A stretch of DNA of 64,000 bases from JAXMCI01 sp046349435 (GTDB lineage Bacteria; Pseudomonadota; Alphaproteobacteria; Dongiales; Dongiaceae). Of this stretch, positions 35,615-42,621 are shown piece after piece. Position 1 is the first letter of the stretch. The number at the start of each line of letters is the position of its first letter. The stretch covers positions 124,001 to 188,000 of the forward strand of contig JAXMCI010000008.1 of assembly GCA_046349435.1 (NCBI GenBank). The letters run 5' to 3'. Below the pieces are notes generated by a model that made no database searches, had not been told where the DNA came from, and saw nothing but the letters and a program-made list of their open reading frames with translations. The position numbers were made by a program, and so were the translations under genes.

Positions 35615-36568
35615 TCAGCGCGGCGCCTCGGCGGCCGGCGCCTCGACAGCCGGCGCCGGGCGCAGCAGCGAGAGCAGGATCGAGCCGGCGAGGATCGCCG
35701 CGGTGATCCCGAGCGTGACCGCCGGCGGCGCAAAGGAGCCGCCATGGAGGCCGTTGACGATCATCTTCGCGCCGACCAGGACGAGCACCAGCGACAGCCC
35801 GTACTTGAGGTAGCGGAAGCGGTGCAGGATGCCGGCCAGCGCGAAGTAGAGGGCCCGCAGGCCGAGGATGGCGAAGGCGTTGGCGCTCAGCACGATGAAC
35901 GGGTCGGTGGTCACCGCGAAGATCGCCGGGATCGAGTCGACCGCGAAGAGCAGGTCGCTGAGCTCGACCAGCACCAGCACCAGGAACAGCGGCGTGACCA
36001 TCAGCGCGCCGTCGCGGCGCACCAGGAAGCGGTCGCTGCGCTCGCCGTCGGCGACCGGCAGCCAGCGGCGCAGCAGGGCCAGCAGGCGGCTGCGGCCGGG
36101 GTCGGGATGCTGGTCGACGGCGCGCAGCATCTTGAGGCCGGAGAGGATCAGCAGCCCGCCGAAGACGTAGACGACCCAGTGGAAGGTCTCGAGCAGCGCC
36201 GCGCCGGCGAAGATCAGGCCGGCCCGCATCAGCAGCGCGCCCACCACGCCCCAGAACAGCACGCGGTGCTGCTGCGCGCGCGGCACGGCGAAATGCGCGA
36301 AGAGCAGGGCGAAGACGAAGATGTTGTCGAGGCTGAGGCTCTTCTCGATCAGGTAGCCGGCGAAGAACTCGGTGCCGGCGCCGGCGCCGCGGAACCAGGC
36401 GACGCCCAGCCCGAACAGCACGGCCACGACGACGTAGCCGAGGCTGAGCCACAGCGCCTCGGCGACGCCGATCTCGCGCGGACGGCGATGCAGCACGCCG
36501 AGATCGAAGGCGAGCAGCGCCAGGATCAGGATGACGAAGGCGAGCCAAAGCCCGATGGTGGCGTCCAG
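35615..36568 (-). CDS. TerC/Alx-family integral membrane protein, probable CTG start
   Basis: A TerC-family protein of about 317 residues with roughly eight helices. Marks are FFAGYLIEKSLSLDNIFVFAL with the conserved aspartate and asparagine, and LVELSDLLFAVDSIPAIFAV. TerC-type proteins handle metal ions (manganese export in Alx). I place the start at a CTG at 36568, since GGGAGG stands six bases before it and the family N-terminus (DATIGLWLAFVILI) begins exactly there. An ATG at 36709 would add 47 residues of unrelated sequence. It is the first gene of the operon with atpB, atpE and the TerB-like gene. Confidence 0.85.
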   Translation of the reverse strand: MDATIGLWLAFVILILALLAFDLGVLHRRPREIGVAEALWLSLGYVVVAVLFGLGVAWFRGAGAGTEFFAGYLIEKSLSLDNIFVFALLFAHFAVPRAQQHRVLFWGVVGALLMRAGLIFAGAALLETFHWVVYVFGGLLILSGLKMLRAVDQHPDPGRSRLLALLRRWLPVADGERSDRFLVRRDGALMVTPLFLVLVLVELSDLLFAVDSIPAIFAVTTDPFIVLSANAFAILGLRALYFALAGILHRFRYLKYGLSLVLVLVGAKMIVNGLHGGSFAPPAVTLGITAAILAGSILLSLLRPAPAVEAPAAEAPR

Positions 36569-36812
36569 GGCGGACCTCCCACTCGCGATCGCGCAGCGTC
36601 TGCGCAAGGGCAACTGGAAGGGTCCGACATCGCGATCGCCGCCGCGATCGCCAGAGGGGCCCGGACCCGAGCTTGCATGTGACATAGGAGCGGCGGCGCC
36701 GTCCGACAAGTGCGAGCGGTTCGCATTTCCGCCGAGCCGCCCTCACGGGCGGATTGACAGCCCGAGGGCTTCCTGAAGGATGGACGCCGACGACGGATCA
36801 GCGGAGGACAGG

Positions 36813-37928
36813 ATGGGCACGCCCCTCGACAAGACCGATTTCCACGGGCTCGACGGAATCGCCCATCTGGCGGCCGGCGGCGAGACGCCGCCGCTGTTCC
36901 GCCACACCGAAGCGGCCGGGCAGTTCCTCGCCGACAAGGCGCTGGGCATGCCGGGGCGGCAGCGCTTCTTCGCGGTGATCGCGACGCTCCGGGAGCGGCT
37001 GGCCCGGCTGCTCGGCGGCGTGCCCGCGGCCGATATCGGGCTGCTCGCCAGCGCCTCGCAGGGTCTCTATGCGGCGGCATCCGGGATCGACTGGCGGCCG
37101 GGCGACAACGTCGTGACCGCGCTCTCCGAATTCCCCTCCGTGCTGCATGCCTGCAGCACCATGCCCGGCGTCGAGCTGCGCGCCGTCGGCGCCGCGGCCG
37201 TGCCGACGCTGGAGGAGATCGCCGCCGCGGTCGACGGGCGCACCCGCATGCTGGCGGTCAGCCATGTCAGCTACCTCACCGGGGCGCGGGTCGACCTGGC
37301 GGCGCTGCGCGCCATCGCCGACCGCGTCGGCGCCCGGCTGGTGGTCGACGCCTCGCATGCGCTCGGCGTCGTGGCGGTCGACGGCGCGCTCTGCGACGTG
37401 GTGGTGTCCTGCGCCTACAAATGGATGCTCGGCTGCCACGGCATCGGCCTGTTCTTCGTCAACGGCCGGCGCTGGCCGGACCTCGCCGCGCCCTGGATGG
37501 GCTGGCACTCGCTGCGCGGCGAGGAGGACTGGCGCAAGCGGGCCGTCGCCCTGCCGAAGGAGACGATGGAGCGCTTCGAGGCCGGCAATCCCGCCTTCCT
37601 GCCGGGCTACCTGCTCAACGAGGGCACCGGCACGCTGCTGGCGGCCGGGGTGGCGGCGATCGAAGGCCATGTCGCGCCGCTCGCCGGGAGCCTGCGCGAC
37701 GGGCTGGTGCGGCTCGGCCTGCCGGTGCTGACGCCGGCGCCGGCCAGCGACCGCGCGGGCAACATCTGCTTCGCCACCGAGCGCTCGATGGCACTGGAGG
37801 AGGGGCTGCGCGAGGCCGGCGTGCTGACCTGGGGCGGCGACGGCCGGCTGCGCATCTCGGTGCACGGCTACAACGACGAGGGCGACGTCGCGCGGGCGCT
37901 CGACACGCTGCGCCGGCTCGGCGCCTGA
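36813..37928 (+). CDS. PLP-dependent aminotransferase class V protein
   Basis: A 371-residue enzyme of the class V group (kynureninase, isopenicillin epimerase and cysteine desulfurase relatives). The PLP lysine lies in SCAYKWMLGCHG, with the preceding LVVDASHALGVVAVD supplying the cofactor-binding aspartate and histidine. The segment LLASASQGLYAAASG forms the phosphate-binding turn. The ATG at 36813 has a GGAGGA site; an in-frame ATG at 36780 lacks one. Kynureninase-like or desulfurase activity cannot be separated by sequence alone. It stands alone, divergent from the TerC operon. Confidence 0.88.
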   Translation: MGTPLDKTDFHGLDGIAHLAAGGETPPLFRHTEAAGQFLADKALGMPGRQRFFAVIATLRERLARLLGGVPAADIGLLASASQGLYAAASGIDWRPGDNVVTALSEFPSVLHACSTMPGVELRAVGAAAVPTLEEIAAAVDGRTRMLAVSHVSYLTGARVDLAALRAIADRVGARLVVDASHALGVVAVDGALCDVVVSCAYKWMLGCHGIGLFFVNGRRWPDLAAPWMGWHSLRGEEDWRKRAVALPKETMERFEAGNPAFLPGYLLNEGTGTLLAAGVAAIEGHVAPLAGSLRDGLVRLGLPVLTPAPASDRAGNICFATERSMALEEGLREAGVLTWGGDGRLRISVHGYNDEGDVARALDTLRRLGA

Positions 37929-37940
37929 GCCGGCTCAGGC
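37923..37940. terminator. Palindrome containing both convergent stop codons
   Basis: The perfect 18-base palindrome GCCTGAGCCGGCTCAGGC holds the plus-strand stop (37926-37928) and the minus-strand stop (37935-37937) symmetrically. It may act as a weak two-way terminator; no T-run is present. Confidence 0.35.
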
Positions 37941-38828
37941 CGGGGCACGGCGGCGCAGGCTGGCCAGGGTGACCGCCGCAACCGCCCCCAGCACCAGCAG
38001 GCCGCCGGCGATCTGGCGGCCGGCCAGGTGCTCGCCGAGCAGCAGCCACGCGGCGACGATGCTGACCAAGGGCTCGATGTTGAAGATGCCGGCGAGCTGC
38101 ACGCCGCCGATCAGCCGGGCGGCGAAGAACCAGGTGACGTAGGCGCCGACGTAGCTGAGGCAGACCCCGGCCAGCCCGGCGATGCCGAGGGCCGTGCGCG
38201 GCAGGGCCACCTCGCCCCAGCCGGCGAGCAGCGCCAGCAGGACCAGCACGATCCAGAGGTTGACGTAGAGGTTGATCACCAGCGGGTCGCGGCCGCGCAG
38301 CGCCGAGCCGACGAAGGCGTTGAGGATGGCGGTCGCCACGGCGGCGGCGCCGACGCAGGCCAGCCCGCGCCAGTCGAGCCCGGAGAGCTCGGCGCCCAGC
38401 GCCAGCGCCAGCCCGCCGAAGGCGACCAGCAGCGCCGCCAGGCGGCCCCAGCCCAGCCGCTCGCGCCCGGCCGCCGCGGCGATCAGCCCGACCAGCAGGG
38501 GGTAGGTGTAGTAGATCAGCGCCGACAGCCCGACCGGCAGGAAGGCGACCGAGGCGAGGTAGCCGAGCCCGACGACCACCAGGCAGGCGCCCATCCAGAG
38601 GCTGGCGCGCAGCGCCGGCCGGTCGATGCCCAGGCGGCCACGGCCGAGCTGCAGCGCCCCGACCAGCAGCACGAAGCAGCCGACGCGCAGGGCCGCGACG
38701 GTCAGCGGATTGCTGCCGCCGTCATAGGCGATCCGCCCGAAGGTGGTGCCAAGGCCGAAGATCACGGCCGAGCCGGCGGCCAGCGCGCTGCCGGCCCACA
38801 GGCGCGATCGGTCGGTGCGCACCGACAT
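37935..38828 (-). CDS. EamA/DMT-superfamily transporter
   Basis: A 297-residue membrane protein with ten predicted helices in two EamA repeats. The end of the first repeat has LSALIYYTYPLLVGLIAAAA, and the second has LIGGVQLAGIFNIEPLVSIV, both typical of drug/metabolite exporters. The ATG at 38828 follows a GGGGAAGAGG sequence. It is convergent with the aminotransferase gene. Members export amino acids or other metabolites; the substrate here is unknown. Confidence 0.9.
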   Translation of the reverse strand: MSVRTDRSRLWAGSALAAGSAVIFGLGTTFGRIAYDGGSNPLTVAALRVGCFVLLVGALQLGRGRLGIDRPALRASLWMGACLVVVGLGYLASVAFLPVGLSALIYYTYPLLVGLIAAAAGRERLGWGRLAALLVAFGGLALALGAELSGLDWRGLACVGAAAVATAILNAFVGSALRGRDPLVINLYVNLWIVLVLLALLAGWGEVALPRTALGIAGLAGVCLSYVGAYVTWFFAARLIGGVQLAGIFNIEPLVSIVAAWLLLGEHLAGRQIAGGLLVLGAVAAVTLASLRRRAPA

Positions 38829-38960
38829 CCTCTTCCCCCGCATCGACCCGAGCCGTTCCTCGAGCCGACTCGCCGGGCGGCAGTATCGGGAGGCACCGCC
38901 CACCGGGCAAGCGCGACGGCAGCGGATGCTTGCCACCGACGACGATCTGATAGTAAATCG

Positions 38961-38974
38961 AATACTTAAGTATT
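38961..38974. promoter_or_regulatory. Palindromic probable operator upstream of the GST-like gene
   Basis: The perfect 14-base AT-only core palindrome AATACTTAAGTATT ends one base before the AGGAGG ribosome site of the next gene. A TTGCCA at 38930-38935 could be a -35 element. HxlR/MarR-type regulators bind ACTT-AAGT palindromes, but no such regulator is encoded nearby. Confidence 0.5.
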
Positions 38975-38987
38975 AGGAGGCAAGGCG

Positions 38988-39638
38988 ATGACCCTGCGGT
39001 TGCTCTTCCACCCGCTCTCCTCCTTCTGCCAGAAGGTGCTGATCGCGCTCTACGAGAACGCCACGCCCTTCACCCCGGAGCTGATCGACCTCGGCAACCC
39101 CGACAGCCGGGCCGCGCTGGCGCGCTGGTGGCCGCTCGCGCGCTTCCCGGTGCTGCGCGACGAGGCGCGCGACCGCACCGTGCCGGAATCGAGCGTCATC
39201 ATCGACTATCTCGACCTGCACGCGCCCGGCCCGACCCGCTTCGTGCCCGCCGATCCCGAGCAGGCCTGGCCGGTCCGGCTGTGGGACCGCTTCTATGACG
39301 GCTATGTCCAGCAGGCGATGCAGAAGGTGGTCAGTGACCGGCTGCGGCCGGCCGACGGCCGCGACCCGCTCGGCGTCGCCCAGGCCAGGGCGCAGCTGCG
39401 CACCGCCTACGACCTGATCGAGCGCGAGATGGCGGACCGGCGCTGGGCCGCCGGCGCGGCGTTCGGGCTGGCCGACTGCGCCGCCGGGCCGGCGCTCTTC
39501 TATGCCGACCGGGTCGAGCCGCTCGGCGACGGCCACCCCGCCGCCGCGCGTTACCTGGCGCGCCTCAAGGCGCGGCCGTCCTATGCCCGCGCCCTCGCCG
39601 AGGCCGAGCCCTGGCTCGGGCTGTTTCCCGAAGGATAG
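38988..39638 (+). CDS. Glutathione S-transferase family protein
   Basis: A 216-residue GST-fold protein. The N-terminal thioredoxin-like domain starts LRLLFHPLSSFCQKVLIALY, with the cysteine of a SxFCxKV-type motif in the catalytic position. It has the cis-proline segment RFPVLRDE and the ES pair in VPESSVIIDYL. The helical C-terminal domain carries AAFGLADCAAGPALFYADRV. A perfect AGGAGG ribosome site stands behind a palindrome. Detoxification is likely; the substrate is unknown. Confidence 0.9.
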   Translation: MTLRLLFHPLSSFCQKVLIALYENATPFTPELIDLGNPDSRAALARWWPLARFPVLRDEARDRTVPESSVIIDYLDLHAPGPTRFVPADPEQAWPVRLWDRFYDGYVQQAMQKVVSDRLRPADGRDPLGVAQARAQLRTAYDLIEREMADRRWAAGAAFGLADCAAGPALFYADRVEPLGDGHPAAARYLARLKARPSYARALAEAEPWLGLFPEG

Positions 39639-39709
39639 GGCCTGCCCCGGCGCGCGGCGGGGTCAGGCGAGCGGAAGGGCCGCGCGGCGCCGGTTGACCG
39701 CATCCGATG

Positions 39710-39730
39710 GCAGGTCATATGATCACCTGC
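39710..39730. promoter_or_regulatory. Candidate GntR operator, site A
   Basis: A 21-base imperfect palindrome with perfect outer arms GCAGGT and ACCTGC around a CATATGATC centre. It lies 26 bases upstream of the amidohydrolase start. It shares CAGRTCA and TCACCTG half-sites with the sequence at 55325-55348, upstream of the other end of this catabolic locus. Confidence 0.5.
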
Positions 39731-39756
39731 TTAATTTGCCCGGGGATGGCACAGGA

Positions 39757-40578
39757 ATGATCGACGCCCACGTCCATGTCTGGTCCCTCGACGCCGCCCG
39801 CTATCCCTGGCAGCAGACGCTCGCCCATGTGCCGATCCCGACCGCGCCGGCGACCGGCGAGCAGCTGATCGCCGAGATGGACGCCGCCGGCGTGTCGCAT
39901 GCCGTCCTGGTGCAGCCCAGCGTCTATGGCTGGAACAACGACTATCTCTGCGATTGCCTGGAGCGCTGGCCGACACGCTTCGTCGGCGTCTGCCTGGTCG
40001 ACCCGCGGACCGCGGACGCCGGGGACCGGCTGCGCCACTGGGTGGCCGGCAAGGGCTGCCGCGGCCTGCGGATCAACATCATCGCCGACAAGGATCCGGG
40101 CTGGCTGCTGGAGCCGGCGCGCGAGCCGCTGTGGCAGGCGGCGCGCGCGCTCGACGTCTCGATCGCCTTCCAGATGCTGCCCGCTCACGCCCCGATCGTG
40201 GCCGAGCTGGCCCGCCGCCAGCGCGACATCACCTTCATCGCCGACTATCTCGGCCCGGCCGCCTTCCACGACGGCAGCGGGCTCGAGGCGATGGACCGGC
40301 TCGGGCCCGAGCCCAATGTCTGGTACAAGGTCCAGGCGCTCGGCCTCGACTCGCGCCGGCCCTACCCGTTCGAGGATCTGTGGCCGCTGTTCCGCCGGGC
40401 GGTCGACCGGTTCGGCAGCGGGCGCCTGGTGTTCGGCACCGACTTCCCGCACATCTACAAGGGCTGCTCCTACGCCGAGGGCATCGGCTGGCTGGCCAGG
40501 CTGCCGTTCCTCGATGCCGCGGCCCGGGCGGCGATCGGCGACGGCAACGCCCGGACGCTGTTCCGGATCCCCGCGTGA
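39757..40578 (+). CDS. COG3618-type amidohydrolase/lactonase
   Basis: A 273-residue TIM-barrel hydrolase of the amidohydrolase-2 group. The N-terminal metal motif is MIDAHVHVWSLD, with further marks in GLRINIIADKD, ITFIADYLGP and the closing GTDFPHIYKG aspartate. The group includes L-fuconolactonase, L-rhamnonolactonase and pyrone-dicarboxylate lactonase. Because it overlaps an enolase-superfamily gene and lies beside an aldolase cluster, a sugar-lactone hydrolase is the best guess. Confidence 0.87.
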   Translation: MIDAHVHVWSLDAARYPWQQTLAHVPIPTAPATGEQLIAEMDAAGVSHAVLVQPSVYGWNNDYLCDCLERWPTRFVGVCLVDPRTADAGDRLRHWVAGKGCRGLRINIIADKDPGWLLEPAREPLWQAARALDVSIAFQMLPAHAPIVAELARRQRDITFIADYLGPAAFHDGSGLEAMDRLGPEPNVWYKVQALGLDSRRPYPFEDLWPLFRRAVDRFGSGRLVFGTDFPHIYKGCSYAEGIGWLARLPFLDAAARAAIGDGNARTLFRIPA

Positions 40579-41750
40579 TGGCCGCCCAGGCCGTCGACGG
40601 GCGGATCGCGGCGATCGAGCTCTTCACCGTCTCGATCCCGTTCACCGCCCCCGAGGAGTCGGCGACCCTCAGCCGGCTCGGCTTCGACAACGTGCTGGTC
40701 CGGCTGGAGACGGCGGAGGGCTGCGTCGGCTGGGGCGAGGCCAGCGGCGGCAGCGGCGCGCCGGTCGAGGTGGTGCGGGCGACGGCCGAGCTCGCCCGCC
40801 CGCTGGTGATCGGACGCTCGGTCTTCGAGACCGAGGCGATACGCGCCGACCTGGTTACATCCACCCGGATGGCCAACGTCCGGCGGCTCGCCCATCTCGT
40901 CGCATCGGCCTACGACATGGCCTGCTGGGACGCGGCGGGCAAGCTGATGGGCCAGCCGGCGCACCGGCTGTTCGGCGGCGCGGTCCGGCAGGCCATCGAT
41001 TTCTACGCCTATCCCTTCGCCAAGCAGCCGGCCGCGGCTGCCGAGGCGGCGCAGCGCTTCGTCGGGCGCGGCTTCTCGGTGATCTACCTGAAGGCCGGCA
41101 TGGGCGATGCGCGCGACCTCGAGGCGGTGCGGCAGGTGCGCGCGGCGGTCGGCCCGGCGCCGCGCATCCGGGTCGACGCCAACGAGGCCTGGGACGTCGC
41201 CACGGCGCGGCGGATGAGCGCCGCGATGGAGCCCTACGACATCGACTTCATGGAGCAGCCGATCGACGCCCGCGACCTCGCCGGGATGCGCGAGCTGCGC
41301 CGGACCACGCGCATCCCGGTGGCCGCCAACCAGGGCATCTGGAGCATCGCCGAGGCGCTGCAGGCGGTCCGGCTCGAGGCCTGCGACGTGCTCGTCACCG
41401 GCCCGTTCTGGGTCGGCGGGCTGCTGCCGCTGCAGCGGGTCGGCGCGCTCTGCGCCGAGGCCGGCATCGGGCTCTGCCTGCATGCGCCGCCGGCGACCAG
41501 CATCGGCACGGCGGCGGGGATCCAGGCGCTGGCCACGGTGCCGACGCTGCTCGACGGCAACCAGACCTATCTCTACTACCTCGCCGACGACGTCTCTGAC
41601 GATCTCGGCGACCGGCATGCGGCCCGTCTCGCCGTACCCGGCGCGCCCGGCCTCGGCATCCGGGTCGACGAGAGGCGGGTGGCGGCGATGGCGGCGCGCC
41701 ACGCCGCCGACGGCAGCTTCCTGCAGACGACGACGCGAGCCCCGGGCTAG
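40578..41750 (+). CDS. Enolase-superfamily (mandelate racemase/muconate lactonizing) protein 1
   Basis: A 390-residue enolase-superfamily protein, starting as TGATG overlap with the lactonase. The capping domain ends near residue 130, and the barrel carries Lys172 in IYLKAGMG, Asp200 in RVDANEAW and Glu226 in FMEQP. The third metal ligand, normally acidic, reads Asn251-Gln252 in PVAANQGIW. His lies in GLCLHAPPATS. If active it would be an acid-sugar dehydratase or a racemase; the changed ligand leaves doubt. It is convergent with the GntR gene. Confidence 0.88.
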   Translation: MAAQAVDGRIAAIELFTVSIPFTAPEESATLSRLGFDNVLVRLETAEGCVGWGEASGGSGAPVEVVRATAELARPLVIGRSVFETEAIRADLVTSTRMANVRRLAHLVASAYDMACWDAAGKLMGQPAHRLFGGAVRQAIDFYAYPFAKQPAAAAEAAQRFVGRGFSVIYLKAGMGDARDLEAVRQVRAAVGPAPRIRVDANEAWDVATARRMSAAMEPYDIDFMEQPIDARDLAGMRELRRTTRIPVAANQGIWSIAEALQAVRLEACDVLVTGPFWVGGLLPLQRVGALCAEAGIGLCLHAPPATSIGTAAGIQALATVPTLLDGNQTYLYYLADDVSDDLGDRHAARLAVPGAPGLGIRVDERRVAAMAARHAADGSFLQTTTRAPG

Positions 41751-41757
41751 ACCAGGG

Positions 41758-42549
41758 CTAGACCTGCCGCTGCTGCTCGATCAGCCGCTCGACGTCGGCG
41801 ATCTCCTCCGGCTGCAGCTGCTCGAGCCGCTGCAGCGCGTTCTGCAGGTGCCGGCGCATCGCGATGCGGGCCGCGTCGGGATCGCGCGCGCTGATCGCGT
41901 CGTAGATCGCGGTGTGCTCGGCCTCGAGCTTGGCGAGATAGCGGGCCCGCTCCTCGTCGGTGCCGCGGCCGACCTGGATCTTGGTGCGCGGGATCGCGTA
42001 GCGCCCGAGGAACTCGAGGAAGACCGAGAAATAGGGGTTGCCGGTCGCCGCCGCGATCTCGGTGTGGAACAGCCGGTCCTCCTCGGTCGCCAGCTTCCTG
42101 CGTCGGGCGGCCTCGGCCATCGCCTTCACCGCGCCGCCGATCCGCCGGAGCTGCGCCGGCGTGCGCGCCGCCGCGGCCAGCCCGGCGGCCTCGACCTCGA
42201 GCCCGAGCCGCACCTGGACGATCTCGATGACGTCGCGCACGCTGGTGATGTTGGCCGGATCGATGCGCAGCGGCCGCCGGCGGGGATCGCCGGCGACGAA
42301 CATCCCGGAACCGTGGCGCACGGTGATCAGCCCGTCCGCCTTGAGCAGCGCCATCGCCTCGCGGATCACGGTGCGGCTGACGCCGAAGCGGTCGGACATC
42401 TCCTGCACGGTCGGCAACCGCTTGTTGGACTGCAGCTCGCCCGAGTGGATCTGGCTGGCGATCCGCTCCGCCAGCTCGTCGGTCATGCTTCGCTGCGCGC
42501 GCAGCGGACCGACATCCAGTGGTTGTGCCATCGCGCGTCGTCGGGTCAT
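41758..42549 (-). CDS. GntR-family regulator, FCD type
   Basis: A 263-residue regulator. The winged helix has SDRFGVSRTVIREAMALLKA and ends GLITVRHGSGMFV. The FCD ligand domain follows, with ATEEDRLFHTEIAAATGNPY and EHTAIYDAISARDPDAARIAM carrying the aspartate and histidine metal ligands. FCD regulators usually respond to small carboxylic acids such as sugar acids. It closes the minus-strand operon from 55241 and probably controls the catabolic locus on both sides. Confidence 0.93.
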   Translation of the reverse strand: MTRRRAMAQPLDVGPLRAQRSMTDELAERIASQIHSGELQSNKRLPTVQEMSDRFGVSRTVIREAMALLKADGLITVRHGSGMFVAGDPRRRPLRIDPANITSVRDVIEIVQVRLGLEVEAAGLAAAARTPAQLRRIGGAVKAMAEAARRRKLATEEDRLFHTEIAAATGNPYFSVFLEFLGRYAIPRTKIQVGRGTDEERARYLAKLEAEHTAIYDAISARDPDAARIAMRRHLQNALQRLEQLQPEEIADVERLIEQQRQV

Positions 42550-42554
42550 CGCAA

Positions 42555-42572
42555 ACTGATCATGTCACATGG
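42555..42572. promoter_or_regulatory. Candidate GntR operator, site B
   Basis: The sequence ACTGATCATGTCACATGG lies six bases upstream of the GntR start codon. It shares ATGTCACMTG with site C (55325-55348) and resembles site A in part, which would suit self-regulation. The match is imperfect and by eye. Confidence 0.35.
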
Positions 42573-42621
42573 TTTCTTGCATCATGATGCCGGGGCAGCC
42601 CGAAGTCAAAGACGCGCGGCA

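Noticed and set aside
36569..36709. Extended N-terminus of the TerC-like protein from the ATG at 36709
   Set aside because: The added residues are unlike TerC proteins, and a strong ribosome site directly precedes the CTG at 36568.
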